A stretch of DNA of 64,000 nt from Lepus europaeus (Eukaryota > Chordata > Mammalia > Lagomorpha > Leporidae), in NCBI RefSeq assembly GCF_033115175.1, contig NC_084831.1:42750002-42814001 (forward strand), in the 5' to 3' direction. The notes under the pieces were generated by a model. That model did no database searches. It worked only from the letters and a program-made list of their open reading frames with translations, and was not told the origin of the DNA. The first letter of the stretch is position 1. The number at the start of each line of letters is the position of its first letter. Shown here piece after piece: positions 48,541 to 59,888 of this stretch. Both the position numbers and the translations under genes were made by a program.

Positions 48541-49043
48541 TCTAAATGAGGTAAAGTCACATTTTCCTCCAAGAAAAGCAACACTGATTTAAATCACTAT
48601 ATTGCTGAATTCTGGATATCAAATGGCCATATATTCTCATATTAAAGGATTTAAGAAAGACTATGTTTTACAGGAAAAAAGGAACTTCAAATTAATCTTC
48701 CTTCCTATACTAAAGAACAGGAAATTGCTGTTTAAATGATAATGAGCTTTCAAAAAGCAAGATACTACAACCACAAGTCTCTTTTTTCATTTAAGCCTCT
48801 GATTAAGAAAAATAAAAAAAGCCTCTTGCCAGAAATGCAGTTCATAGCAGTTACAAATGCTGGTCTCTCAGGCACATGGCTGTAATTCTGTGTTGTGGTG
48901 AGAACAGATGACAGAGGCAGGATTCTGTGTGCACTGACTTACTTAAAGGCCTTTTATATCAGTACAAAAGTAAGGCCCACATAATACTTTCCAGAAAGAG
49001 AAGGGGCATCTGACTGACTTAGGGAATGTACCGACTCTCATAC

Positions 49044-49206
49044 CAGGTGGTGGTGGGCAGGGTCTTGTTGGAGTCCCGATCTTTGGTGGCAGTGCTGGAG
49101 GTACATCTTCATTTTTGACTGATGTTTCTTCAAACACATTTTTTGTAGTGACCACATTGCTGACGGGGTTTGATGTGGCTGAACTAAAAGGATCTTCATT
49201 GTTGAC
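49044..49206 (-). CDS. EPS15: EPS15 exon, third from the end (proline-rich)
   Basis: The 163-base exon has acceptor AAACAAAG|GTCAAC and donor CCACCTG|GTATGAG. It encodes VNNEDPFSSATSNPVSNV through the SH3 ligand VPPALPPKIG to RPCPPPP, ending one base into a Gly codon. It holds one DPF motif and the PALPPK core. The acceptor polypyrimidine stretch is weak. A (CA)n run lies about 30 bases beyond it, in the intron. Confidence 0.96.
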
Positions 49207-49235
49207 CTTTGTTTAAAAGAAAAGTTCATACATAG

Positions 49236-49260
49236 AGTCACACACACACACACACACACT
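49236..49260. repeat. (CA)n microsatellite
   Basis: CACACACACACACACACA run, about 30-55 bases upstream of the EPS15 exon at 49044-49206 in transcript sense (GT repeat in the RNA). Confidence 0.85.
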
Positions 49261-49323
49261 CTATACCCAACTAATTTACATGATTATGTAGCACTGACTT
49301 GAGCATTATGGAGTTTATTTATT

Positions 49324-49637
49324 ATTATTATTATTATTTTATTTTGACAGAGTTAGACAGAGAGAGACAGAGAGAAAGGTCTTCCTTCCGTTGGGTCACT
49401 CCCCAAATGGCCGCTATGGCTGGCGCTGCGCCAATCCGAAGCCAGGAGCAAGGTGCTTCCTCCTGGTCTCCTATGCGGGTGCAGGGGCCCAAGCACTTGG
49501 GCCATCCTCCACTGCATTTCCGGGCCACAGCAGAGAGTTGGACTGGAAGAGGAGCAACCGGGACTAGAACCCGGTGCCCATATGGGATGCTGATGCCACA
49601 GGTGGAGGATTAACCAAGTGAGCCACCACGCCAGCCC
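49324..49637 (-). mobile_element. C-SINE, young
   Basis: (TTA)n, then TTGACAGAGTTAGACAGAG, ending ACGCCAGCCCC. Flanked by TGGAGTTTATTTA and TGGAGCTTTATTTA. Confidence 0.93.
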
Positions 49638-49721
49638 CTGGAGCTTTATTTATTTAAATTCTGAAAACTGATAATTTCAGGACCATTGTTTTAAGATTTA
49701 CTTTTTTTTTTTGACAGTACT

Positions 49722-50047
49722 TTTTTTTTTTTTTTTTTAAAGATTTATTTATTTGAAAGAGTTACACAGAGAGAAGAGAGGCAGAGAGAGAGACAGGTCT
49801 TCCATCCAATGGTTCACTCCCCAATTGGCCGCAACAGCTGGAGCTGTGCCAATCCGAAGCCAGGAGCTTCTTCCGGGTATCCCACGTGGGTGCAGGGGCC
49901 CAAGGACCTGGGCGATCCTCCACTGCTTTCCCAGGCCATAGCAGAGAGCTGGATTGGAAACGGAGCAGCCAGGTCTCGAACCGGCGCCCATATGGGATGC
50001 TGTGCTTCAGGCCAGGGCATTAACCTGCTGCACCACAGCGCCAGCCT
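49722..50047 (-). mobile_element. C-SINE, older type
   Basis: AAAGATTTATTTATTTGAAA start, GCACCACAGCGCCAGCC head. A small SINE-tail remnant (TTTTTTGACAGTAC) precedes it at 49700-49720. Confidence 0.92.
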
Positions 50048-50049
50048 CT

Positions 50050-50122
50050 ACCTTATTTTATTTTATTTATTTATTTATTTTTTATTTTTGAACAGGCAGA
50101 GTTAGACAGTGAGAGTGACAGT

Positions 50123-50175
<53 letters not shown>

Positions 50176-50462
50176 CTTCCTTTTTCCATTGGTTCACCCC
50201 GCAAGTTGCCGTAATGGCCGGCACTTTGTGGCCGGTGCACTGCACTGATCCAAAGTCAGGAGCCAGGTACTTCCTCCTGGTCTCCCATGCAGGTGCAGGG
50301 CCCAAGGACTTGGGCCATCCTCCACTGCACTCCCGGGCTACAACAGAGAGCTGGAATGGAAGAGGAGCAACCGGGACAGAATCCGGTGCCCCGACCAGGA
50401 CTAGAACCTGGGGTGCCAGCGCTGTAGGTGGAGGATTAGCCTATTGAGCCGTGGCGCTGGCC
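50050..50462 (-). mobile_element. C-SINE, young, with expanded (GA)n
   Basis: (TTTA)n, GAACAGGCAGAGTTAGACAG, a (GA)n run at 50129-50172, ending CCGTGGCGCTGGCCC. Confidence 0.93.
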
Positions 50463-50465
50463 CAC

Positions 50466-50762
50466 CCCTACTTTATATGAAAAGCAGAGTTAGAGAGGGA
50501 GTGAAAAAGCGATCCTCCATTCACTAGTTCACTCCCTAAATGGCTGCAACATCCAGGACTGGGCCAGACTGAAGTCAGGAACCAGGAGCTTCATCTGAGT
50601 CTCCCACATGCATGGCAGAAGCCCCAAGCATTTGAGCCATCTTCTGCTGCTTTCCCAGGTGCATTAGTGGGGAGCTGGATCAGAAGCAGAGCAGCCTCGA
50701 CTCACATGGGATGCCAACACTGCAGGTGGTGGCTTAACCCCTTATGCCATAACACCAGCCCC
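50466..50762 (-). mobile_element. C-SINE, older type
   Basis: TATATGAAAAGCAGAGTTAG start, TATGCCATAACACCAGCCCC head. Confidence 0.87.
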
Positions 50763-50769
50763 AGGGCCA

Positions 50770-51472
50770 AATTTTTTTCAAAAGATTTCTGTTTGAAAGG
50801 CAGAGTGACAGAGAGAAAGGGAGAGACAGAGAGAGCTCTTCCATCTGCTGGTTCACTCCCCAAAAAAGCAATAACAGCTAGGTCTGGTCCTGGCTGAGCC
50901 AGAAACGGGGACCTCCAACCTGGTCTCCCACATAGGTTGCAGGGACCACGCACTTGGACTATCCTCTGCTGCCTTCCCAGGCACATTTGCAGGAAGCTGA
51001 ATTAGAATTGAAGAAGCAGGGCCAGCACTGTGGCACAGCAGGTAAAGCCACCACCTACAGGGCCGATATCCTATATGGGTGCTGGTTCGAGTCCCGGCTG
51101 CTTCACTTTCAATCCAGTTCTCTACTACAGCCTGGTAAAGCAGTAGAAGATGGCCCAAGTCTTTGGGCCCCTGCACCCACATAGGAGACCCAGAAGAAGC
51201 TCTTGACTCATGGCTTTGGATCGGCACAGCTCTAGCCATTTCAGGCATGGGAGTGAACCATCGGATGGAAGACCTCTCTCTCTCAATCCCTCTGCCTCTC
51301 TATGCCTCTGCCTCTCTGTAACTCTGACTTTCAAACAAATAAATAAATCTCTCTTAAAAAAAAAAAAAAAAAAGAACTGGAGAAGCTGGGACTTCAATTG
51401 GCACTTTTATATGGGATGCAGGTGCCACAAGCCACAACTTAACCCCCTGTACTACAACATTAGTCTTGGGAC
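50770..51472 (-). mobile_element. C-SINE, older, split by a plus-strand SINE
   Basis: The 5' part is 50770-51017 (TTTGAAAGGCAGAGTGACAG to GGAAGCTGAATTAG) and it resumes at 51387-51472 (GGACTTCAATTGGCACTT to TACAACATTAGTC). The interrupting element is 51018-51373. Confidence 0.85.
51018..51373 (+). mobile_element. C-SINE nested in a SINE
   Basis: GGGCCAGCACTGTGGCACAG head, AAATAAATAAATCTCTCTTA tail and A run. The imperfect target duplication GAATTGAAGAAGC / GAACTGGAGAAGC lies at 51005-51017 and 51374-51386. Confidence 0.92.
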
Positions 51473-51813
51473 ACTTTTTTTAGAAAACTGTTCTATAACA
51501 GTAGTGAATTCTAACAACATTATTTATTAAGAGCAATGGGTCAAACCCAAAAATGCCAACTTTGGATGACAGGTTTGTCAAGCTTCAGGAAATATTCATA
51601 ACAAAACGACCTGAAGCCTGTTTTGAAGGGACGGTCTTCACATGGAACAGCTGATCCAAATGATAATCAAAGGGAAAAAAATACTGATTCTATACTATAC
51701 TAATTGATGCACTTAAATATAGGAAAGATTTCATATTAATAAAAAGAAAATGATATCTACACAAAATATAAAGACAACTTGAAAGCTAACTTTTTAAACA
51801 AATTGATCCAGTA
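51473..51813. other. EPS15 intron, unique
   Basis: AT-rich; nothing recognised. Confidence 0.4.
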
Positions 51814-51823
51814 GGATAGTAAA

Positions 51824-51827
<4 letters not shown>

Positions 51828-51859
<32 letters not shown>

Positions 51860-52185
51860 GACAGGCAGAGTGGACAGTGAGAGAGAGAGACAGAGAAAGG
51901 TCTTCCTTTTGCCGTTGGTTCACCCTCCAATAGCCGCCGCGGTAGCGCGCTGCGGCCGGCGCACTGCGCCGATCCGATGGCAGGAGCCAGGTGCTTTTCT
52001 TGGTCTCCCATGGGGTGCAGGGCCCAAGCACTTTGGCCATCCTCCACTGCACTCCCTGGCCACAGCAGAGAGCTGGCCTGGAAGAGGGGCAACCGGGACA
52101 GAATCCGGTGCCCCGACCGGGACTAGAACCCGGTGTGCCAGCGCCGCAAGGCGGAGGATTAGCCTAGTGAGCCGCGGCGCCGGCC
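51828..52185 (-). mobile_element. C-SINE, young, with exact target-site duplication
   Basis: T tract, GACAGGCAGAGTGGACAGTG, ending CCGCGGCGCCGGCC. The 14-base duplication GGATAGTAAATCTT is at 51814-51827 and 52186-52199. Confidence 0.97.
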
Positions 52186-52339
52186 GGATAGTAAATCTTA
52201 AGGTGAGTCTGAAGGCTGCCTTCCAAATACAGAGAGTAATGAAAGATTTACTTCTCTGTAACAAACCAGACTTTACGATTTTAAATCTATTTTCTATGTT
52301 CCTATGTTTTAAATCTATTTCCTATGTTCCTATGTTTCT

Positions 52340-52545
52340 CTACAATGGCACTACTGACAATTTGGGTTGGACATAATTCCACATTTTTGGGGACTGGACA
52401 GTGCATTGTGGGACATTTCATAGCATCCTTGGTCTCTGTCCACTTGATGTAATTAGCATTCCTCACCCAGCTGTGAAAACCAAAAATGTCTTTAGATACT
52501 GTAAAAGATTCCAGGGAGGCAAAATAACCCCCAGTTAAGAACTAA
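52340..52545. mobile_element. MER5A-type hAT DNA transposon remnant
   Basis: GGACAGTGCATTGTGGGACA, ACCAAAAATGTCTTTAGATA and AAATAACCCCCAGTTAAGAA match the order of MER5A (Charlie family). Confidence 0.65.
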
Positions 52546-53065
52546 TGATAGAGACAATTTTACACACAATCTAATCCTTTTCTCTTGACCTGAATTAATA
52601 CCAGAGCTACACTAGAAGTAGTAGATGTTTAGTGCTGGTCTTTGTGTATTGATTATCTTAATTTTGACCCTAACAATCTCAGAACATGAAATGAAGTAAC
52701 CAATACAGAGAGGATGGGATGAATGCAAAGAATGTACAGTAGTACACCTCAACAGTCAATGGGGGGGAAATGTAGTTCAATGGGAACAAACATGTATGAA
52801 AAGACAAAAAGACTTTAAATATGAAGTTTTTGAGCAAACTTGTGAATAGAAAATAATTACTTATAACATTACCATAGTCTGTGTATAGAAGTATGTCAAC
52901 TTTGGCTATATATTATCTGTCATTTCATTTTGAAATAAACATTTGTTGTGACTTACTGAAATCAAGTGGTAATGTCTATGAGAAGGTTATAGTATTGAAA
53001 GGAGGACTGCTCCTTTACAAGAAGCACAGTATATTTTCCCATTCTTATTAATCACTGCCCATTAC
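52546..53065. other. EPS15 intron, unique
   Basis: AT-rich; nothing recognised. Confidence 0.4.
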
Positions 53066-53142
53066 CTTTGACAATGTGCTGAAGTCAGCAAATCCATCTC
53101 CAAATGATTCATTTCCAAAAACAGAGGCAAAGGGGTCTGTGG
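53066..53142 (-). CDS. EPS15: EPS15 exon, fourth from the end
   Basis: The 77-base exon has acceptor TTTATTTTAG|CCACAGAC and donor TCAAAG|GTAATG. It encodes TDPFASVFGNESFGDGFA, then DFSTLSK, with the first codon split (two bases here). It contains one DPF motif and the acidic/aromatic FGDGFADF stretch. It ends in phase 0. Confidence 0.96.
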
Positions 53143-53291
53143 CTAAAATAAAGAAAACCAATGTAATAGGATAGAGATCGAATCTGTTCTCTTTTGGTAG
53201 GTAACATTCAGACAGATGAAAAATATTACAGAGTGCACACTGATAACAGAGATATTCCTTTGTATGAATCAACTGATTCTGTCATAAAAAT

Positions 53292-53598
53292 TAACTAATT
53301 TTCACTTTATTTGAAGGGGAAAGAAAGAGGGAAAGGTCTTTCATCTGCTTCTCTACCACCCCAAATGCTGGCAATATACAGGGCAGGGCCAGGCCAAACT
53401 CAGAACCTGGAACTCAATCCAGGTCTCCCACATGGCTGGCAGGAACCTAAGCACTCAAGCCATTATCTGTTATCTCCAAAGGTACACATTAGCAGGAAGC
53501 TGGATCAGGAACAGGAGGATTAGGACTTGAATCAGGCATTCCAATATGGGATGCAGGTGTCCGAAGCAGTGTGCTAGCTTCTGAGTAAAATGCCAGCC
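53292..53598 (-). mobile_element. C-SINE, old
   Basis: TTTATTTGAAGGGGAAAGAA start, body CAGGAAGCTGGATCAGGAAC, end AAAATGCCAGCCC. Confidence 0.82.
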
Positions 53599-53789
53599 CT
53601 GATCTAATTTTTGATTTAATCCAAGATGTATTCCTGATTTGATTCGGGATCAAAAACAGGTGAACTAACTCTAAGTAAAGTGTATAAGGCTCTGGTACAC
53701 ATATCCAATAATACAGCTCTTATGAATTTAAATTGCTTTTAATAAATATATCAGGAAATTAAAAAAAAAAAAAAAGATGGGGGGAGGGC

Positions 53790-54118
53790 AACAGGTGTTT
53801 GACCTAATAGTTAAAGCTGTAGGTTGGGATGCCCACAGCTCATAGCAAGTGCCTAGGTTTGAATCCCAGCTCTGTTCCCAATTCTGGTTTCCTGCTGGCA
53901 TTCACCCTGGGAGGCAGCAGATAATGGCTCAAGTAGAAGAATCTCTGCAACCCACATGGAAGACCTAGATTGAGTTCCTGATTCCTGACTTTGGCCTGGC
54001 TCAGCCCTGGTCTTTGTGGGTATTTGGCTTGGTGGCTGGGGTGGGGAGGTGGAGTGGGACACTGGCAGATAGAAGTTCTCTCTCGCAAATTAAACAATAA
54101 AAAGTTAAAAAAAAAAAG
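53790..54118 (+). mobile_element. C-SINE, old
   Basis: AACAGGTGTTTGACCTAATA head, AATTAAACAATAAAAAGTTA tail. Confidence 0.82.
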
Positions 54119-54139
54119 ATACCATTAAGTCCACAATTC

Positions 54140-54390
54140 ACACACATCCTCCATGGCCCATTTCAAATGCTACCTCACCCACAAAACCGGAGGTAACCTA
54201 AGTTGTTGCCAATTCTCCCAGCAAGAAGTGACTCCTTCTTTCTCTGTAGCAATAGTTACATTCTAATTTGTTCTGTGGTTATCCATGATTGATAATCACT
54301 CTTTTTAGACCGCAAGTTTCTTGAAAACAGGAATAAGGCCTATCCAATGATGAATGAATGGTCAATGAACATCTTTGAGCTATACATTAG
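54140..54390 (+). repeat. L2 3' end
   Basis: CATTTCAAATGCTACCTCAC, CTCTGTAGCAATAGTTACAT, GACCGCAAGTTTCTTGAAAA and ATGAATGAATGGTCAATGA follow the L2 3' end. Confidence 0.7.
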
Positions 54391-54420
54391 GTCTAAGACA
54401 ATAAGATATAGTTTCTAGTT

Positions 54421-54757
54421 TTTTTAAAAAATATTTGTTTATTTGAAAGGCAGCGTTACAGAGACAGAAGAGGAGACAGGGACAGAGAGATAGCAAGAAA
54501 GAGAGGGAGGGATCTTCCATCTGCTGTTTCACTTCCCAAGTGGCTGCAATGGCTGAGGCTGGGCCAGGCTCAAGTCAGGAGCTTGGAACTCCATTCAGGT
54601 CTCCCATGTGGGTGGCAGTGGCCCAAGCATTTGGACCATCTTCTGCTACATTAGCAGGGAGCTGGATCAGAAGTGGGGCAGCCAAACTCAAACCAGCATT
54701 CATATGGGATGCTGGCATTGCAGGGGAAGGCTTAATCCAGCACACCACATGCCAGTC
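54421..54757 (-). mobile_element. C-SINE, older type
   Basis: AATATTTGTTTATTTGAAAG start, CACACCACATGCCAGTCCC head. Confidence 0.88.
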
Positions 54758-54898
54758 CCTAGTTCCTCCTTTGAAAAGCTCAGTCTAATGAGACATATAT
54801 AAATAAACAATAATAAGAGTCTTTTACATGTTATTAGAGAGGCATGAAAAAGCTGTAGTTGGAAGTCACTAATTGGGAAAATCAGGAAAACTAGCAGA

Positions 54899-55204
54899 GG
54901 CTGGCACTGTGGTGTAGCAGGTAAAGCCGCTTTCTGCAATGCAGGCATCCCATATGAGCATTGGTTCAAGTCCCGGCTGCTCCACTTCTGATCCAGCTCC
55001 CTGCTCTAATGAACTTGGGGAAGCAGCAGATGATGGCCCAAGTACTTGGGCTCCTGCACCTACATGGGAGATCCACAAGAAGCTCCTGGCTCTGACCTGG
55101 ATCAGCCTTGGCTGTTGCAGCCATATGGGGAGTGAACCAGCAGATGGAAGATCTCTCTCTTTCTGCTCTGTCTCTCTGTAATTCTGCCTTTCAAATAAAT
55201 AGTA
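54899..55204 (+). mobile_element. C-SINE, older type
   Basis: AGGCTGGCACTGTGGTGTAG head, TTTCAAATAAATAGTAAG tail. Confidence 0.9.
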
Positions 55205-55611
55205 AGCAGCCATTATATCTGAACTTTTCAGGAAGGTCTTTTGAGTAAGAAATGTTCTTTGCCAAATAGATTGAGGCAGTGGACAGCAAATGGTCTACCA
55301 GACAGAAGGGACACTAACTACAAAAGCATTACTTAACCAAAACTCTACAGGCATAAGCAGTTTTCTCTTCCCTCACAGTGTTCTCTCCAGGTAGACTAAC
55401 ATTTTCAGCTGGAATGGATGGCTCTACTGTGACACAGGCATCACCTCTTCAGACATGAAGCCAACCAATGACACCAAAGAATGTTTATATGAGTTGCTGT
55501 AATAAAAAAAGCTGAAGGAAACAAAGAAAGAGAAAGAACTGCAAAAGAGAAGTCAAGACAGGCATAAAATTCTCCTTGTTCTTCTTAACTCATCTTTGAA
55601 TCAAGCCAATT
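55205..55611. other. EPS15 intron, unique
   Basis: Nothing recognised. Confidence 0.4.
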
Positions 55612-55922
55612 TTTTAAAAGATTTATTTATTTATTTGAAACATGGAGCAAGAGAGAGAGAGAATCTTCCGCCTACTGGTTCACTCCCAAATGGCCACAAT
55701 AGCCGGAGCTGGGGGGATCTGAAGCCAGGAATCAGGAGCTTTTTCCTGGTCTCCCACACAGGTGCAGGGGCCCAAGGATTTGGGCCATCCTCTACTGTTT
55801 TCCCAGGTCATGGCAGGCAGCTGGATTGGAAGCAGAGCAGCCAGGAATCACGAACAGGCACCCATATGGGATGCCGGCACTGCAGGAGGCAGCTTTACCT
55901 GCTATGCCACAGCACTGGCCCC
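55612..55922 (-). mobile_element. C-SINE, older type
   Basis: AAAAGATTTATTTATTTATT start, TGCCACAGCACTGGCCCC head. Confidence 0.92.
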
Positions 55923-56033
55923 AAACCATTCCTAGAACAAAAATTGTGTCTGTTCACCCACCCATTTAAATGTATAAAGTGTGCCTGTATCTCTAGAAGG
56001 GAGTATACCAAGGATATAAACAGAAGACGAGGG

Positions 56034-56353
56034 GGCCAGCACTGTGGTGTAGTGGGTAAAGCCGCAGCCTGCAGTGCCGGCATCCCATATGGGCATCAGT
56101 TCGAGTCCCGGCTGCTTTACTTCTGATCCAGCTCTCTGCTATGGCCTAAGAAAGCAGTAGACAATGGCCCAAGTCCTTGGGCCCCTGCACCCACATGGGA
56201 GACCCAGAGGAAGCTCCTGGCTTCTGGCTTCGGATTGATGCAGCTCCAGCCATTGTGGCTGATTGGGGAGTGAACCAGCAGATGGAAGACTTCTCTCTCT
56301 GTGTTAACTCTGACTTTCAAATAAATAAATAAATAAATAAATCTTTTTTAAAA
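56034..56353 (+). mobile_element. C-SINE, older type
   Basis: GGGGCCAGCACTGTGGTGTA head, AAATAAATAAATAAATAAAT tail. Confidence 0.92.
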
Positions 56354-56935
56354 ATGAAAAAGATTATTCATTTAAAAAAAAAAAAAAAACAACCCGGAAG
56401 ACAGGCAAGGAAGATGTATTGCTTTTGTTTGCTTTGTCACCAAGCCAGTGATGGGGAAGTGGGCAGGTACATTCAAAGAAAAATTTAGAGAACTCTGATC
56501 CCAAAGAGAATGTTGAGAAGTCCAGAGTTACAGGCAACCCTATCATTTTATCTATTAAAGTTGTTTCTCATTAACACATATTTGCTGAGGACCACAGCTC
56601 ACTGGTTCTATTTCAGGATGTCCTTTCTTTTTCCTGTTACTCCCGGTAACGCAGCTATTGAGGTTCAGGCTGAGCAGGATGCAGGTGCTCTCCTAATTGT
56701 AAGAAGAGTAACAGGGAGAAGGAGCTGGGCTGATTTCTCTGGAAGGATGAAAAATCTGCTTCATGCCTTTTCTCTGCCCACTGCCTTTACGAGAAGCCAT
56801 AACATGTGTGGCAATGATACTGAATTAGGTCAGATTTGACTGAAATGTTGTGATGTACATAATGTGGAAGAAATTAGTAAAAGCCATGACATTTCTATAT
56901 TATGAACATAACATACTAGAATTTTTCCTTGTCTT
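56354..56935. other. EPS15 intron, unique
   Basis: Nothing recognised apart from an A-rich run at 56373-56392. Confidence 0.4.
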
Positions 56936-57233
56936 TTTTTAAAAGATTTATTTTATTTATTTGAAAGGCAGTTATAGAGAGAGGTAGAGACAGACAGAGA
57001 GGTCTTCCATCCACTGTTTCACTCCCCAAATGGCTGCAATGACAGGGTAGGCCAGGCCAATGCCAAGAGCCAGGGTCTCTCGCGTGGGTGCAGGGGCCCA
57101 AGCTCTTGGGTCATCCTCTGCTGCCTTCGCAGGCACATCAGCAGGGAGCTGGATCAGAAGTCGGTGAACCAGTGCCCATATGGGATACCAGCACTGCAGG
57201 CGGGGGTTTTCACCCACAGCGCCACAGTGCCAG
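56936..57233 (-). mobile_element. C-SINE, older type
   Basis: TTTAAAAGATTTATTTTATT start, GCGCCACAGTGCCAGGC head. Confidence 0.9.
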
Positions 57234-58170
57234 GCTCTTTACTAGAGTCTATACCTCATAAATGACCAATTTAGCACTGGACCAAATGCTAGCATAACCA
57301 GATAAATGACAAAGCATTTCTGCCAAAATTTGGCAATTAAGACATCGGCAAGAACCTTCTCAGATACTGATCACGGTTAAAATGAAGCAGATGTGCCTGC
57401 CCAGAAACTGGAAGGACTTGCCTAGAAACCGTGAACTTGCTGAGATCACATGAGGGACCCCTACTTGGGGGAGCCCCTGGTATATCTGGAAAGAAATCCT
57501 GCTTAGCTTTCTTTCTCTTCATGTACTCAGCAACCATAACCCACAGAATCAGGCTTTAAGTCAAAAGACCTCATTATTGCCCCTTCATATGTGTTTTGGA
57601 AAAATATACAAAAGCTAAATATTATAATTTCATTATTATAAATAACCTTTACCAATATTTTAGCATACTTCTTTAATAGTCTTTTATTTGAAAAGAGATT
57701 TCCCATGTTCAGACAGTTGGAGTCTAGCACCTGTGTTTTAAACATTAACTACTCTTCTTTAGACTGTTCCACTCAATTAAGCTTATGACAATGTAGCAAA
57801 TTTGACACATATCATGTCTGCATAGCTCCAGCAATCAACTAGCAACCTTCTGCAATGTCCAGAAGCTTGGGGGGAGTAGGGACGCAACCTAGGACAACTC
57901 CAGGTTTCTGCTTGAGTAATTGAATAGATGGTGATACTATTAACAGACAACAGGCTATTCAGAGGAATGTTGAGTGTTGCTTCACATTTCATAGAGTGGA
58001 CAACATTACTTTCAGATACTTTTCTGTGACATATTAAGAAAAAACACATTATCTATAGATCTGTCTATGTCCCAGGGCTAGTGACTAGATTTGTGGTAAT
58101 ACTATCAACATTGAGAAACACAATTCTAGCAGTAAAGCGGATAATGAATCAGCAGGTAGAGACTGAGGGT
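57234..58170. other. EPS15 intron, unique
   Basis: No exon recognised. Open frames at 57337-57537 and 57783-58049 (minus) lack splice borders or EPS15 resemblance. Confidence 0.45.
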
Positions 58171-58482
58171 AATTTTTAAAAAATATTTATTTATTTATTT
58201 GAAAGTCAGAGTTACAGAGAGAAAGAAGGATAGGTGCAGAGAGAGAGAGAGAGAGGTCTTCCATCTGATGATTCACTTCCCAATTGGCCGCAACAGCCGG
58301 AGCTGTGCCAATCCAAAGCCAGGAGCTTCTTCTAGGTTTCCCATGTGGGTGCAGAAGTCCAAGGGCTTGAACCATCTTCTACTGCTTTTTCAGGCCATAG
58401 CAGAGAGCTAAATAGGAAGTGGCACAGCCGGGACCTGAACCAGTGCCCATGTAGGATGCCAGCACTGCAGGCAGTGAATGGC
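58171..58482 (-). mobile_element. C-SINE, older type
   Basis: AAATATTTATTTATTTATTT start, head cut short at GCAGGCAGTGAATGGCCCC. Confidence 0.88.
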
Positions 58483-58508
58483 CCCAGAGACTGTAATTTA
58501 ATACAATA

Positions 58509-58825
58509 GGCCAGCGTTTTGGCACAACAGGTTAAGTTGCTATTTGTGACAAAGGCAGCATTCCATATCAGAGGGCCAGTTCAAGTCCCAGCTCTTCTGC
58601 TTCTGATCCAGCTTCCTGTTACTGTGCCTGGGAAAGTAGTAGAAGATGACCAAATGCTTGGATCCTTGCTACGCATGTGGGAGACCCAAATGGAGTTCCA
58701 GACTCCTGGCTTAAGTCTGGCCCAGACCTGGTGGTTGCAGTCATTTGTACAGTGAACCAGTAGATAGAAGATCTCTCTCTCTTCTCTGTCACCTTGCCTT
58801 TCAAATAAATAAATAATTTTTAAAA
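58509..58825 (+). mobile_element. C-SINE, older type
   Basis: AGGCCAGCGTTTTGGCACAA head, TTTCAAATAAATAAATAATT tail. Confidence 0.9.
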
Positions 58826-58911
58826 AGTTTAGAGTCTTAATAGAAAATCAGAGGGATAGAAAGGCCAACAGATCAGGAGACAGGTGTCACAGAAAAGAGT
58901 GTTTGTGGGGC

Positions 58912-59220
58912 TGGAGCTGTGGCGCAGTGGGTTAACCTGCCACCTGTGGCAACGAAATCCCATGCAGGTACCAGTTACTGTCCCAGCTGCTCCACTTCCA
59001 ATCCAGCCCCCTGCTAAGGGGAAGGCAGTGAAAGATGGCCCATGTACTTGGGACCCTGACATTCACATGGGAGACCCAATGAAGTTTCTGGTTTTGGCCT
59101 GGTCCAGCTCTGGCAGTTGCCATTTGGGAGTGAACCGGCAGATGGAAGCTCGCTCTCTCTTTCTCTCTGTCTCTATAACTCTACCTTTAAAATTAAAAAA
59201 AATCTTAAAAAAAAGACAAA
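58912..59220 (+). mobile_element. C-SINE, older type
   Basis: GGGCTGGAGCTGTGGCGCAG head, AATTAAAAAAAATCTTAAAA tail. Confidence 0.9.
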
Positions 59221-59226
59221 AAAAAG

Positions 59227-59532
59227 AGGCTGGCACTGTGGCATAGTAGGCTAAACTTCCACCTGTGGTGCCGGCATCCCATGTGGGCACAGGTTTAAGT
59301 ACCGGCTACTCCTGATCCAGCTCTCTGCTATGGCCTGGGAATGCAGTAGAAGGTAGCCCAAGTGCCTGGGTCCCTCCACCCATGTGAGAGACTCAAAGAA
59401 GCTCCTGGATGCTGGCTTTGTCTTGGCCCAGCTCCGGTCATCGTGGCCATTTTTGGAGTGAACCAGCAGATGGAAGACTTCTCTGTAACTATGCCTCTCA
59501 AGTAAATAAATAAATCCTTTAAAAAAAAAAAC
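59227..59532 (+). mobile_element. C-SINE, older type
   Basis: AGGCTGGCACTGTGGCATAG head, AAGTAAATAAATAAATCCTT tail. It directly follows the previous plus-strand copy, so it probably landed in its A tail. Confidence 0.9.
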
Positions 59533-59577
59533 TTATTTATTGCTATAGTAATCAAAACAAGGAATGTTTTGTTTGGA

Positions 59578-59632
59578 ATGGAATACTGACAACTTCAAAA
59601 AGTTTATAGAAAATGGAATTTTATGAGAATAT
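59578..59632 (+). mobile_element. MITE-like end fragment
   Basis: ACAACTTCAAAAAGTTTATA, then GAAAATGGAATTTTATGAGA, matches the left end of the 38412 element. Confidence 0.4.
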
Positions 59633-59888
59633 AAATATAGATCAATGGAACAAAACAGCCTAGAAACAAACTGTCACATACATGATCGAATACTTTTCAA
59701 CAAAGTTGCCAAAGACACACATGAGCAAATGATAGTCTTTTAAACAAATGGTGCTGGGAAAACTAGATAACCACATGCAAAGTTCTCTTATACTATATAT
59801 GAAAATTAACACAAAATGGATTAACGATCTTAATACAAGAGCTAAAACTATAAAATTTTTACAAAGATAGAGGGAAATGCATCATGAC

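Larger units (their letters stand above)
46369..49043 (-). other. EPS15: EPS15 penultimate intron
   Basis: Mostly unique AT-rich sequence. It holds one MIR-like element (47150-47330), an unclassified old repeat (47900-48540) and one old SINE (48100-48388). Confidence 0.65.
43813..53142 (-). other. EPS15: EPS15 gene, 3' end (partial locus)
   Basis: Four minus-strand exons (53066-53142, 49044-49206, 46187-46368, 43813-43959) splice in frame to 188 residues plus stop, the C-terminal fifth of EPS15 (about 900 residues in human, as I recall). EPS15 is an endocytic adaptor of clathrin-coated pits. Its N-terminal EH domains and coiled coil lie right of the window. The part here carries DPF tripeptides that bind the AP-2 alpha appendage, a PALPPK-type SH3 ligand described for Crk, and two C-terminal ubiquitin-interacting motifs. 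The close paralogue EPS15L1 is less likely because the ending LSKSEISEA and the order of motifs are those of EPS15. The neighbour downstream on the same strand, TTC39A, supports the known synteny. No upstream EPS15 exon was found between 53143 and 64000. Confidence 0.95.

Noticed and set aside
57337..57537. Possible EPS15 exon on the minus strand
   Set aside because: The encoded residues do not resemble EPS15, no acceptor/donor pair bounds them, and the exons found already join without a gap.
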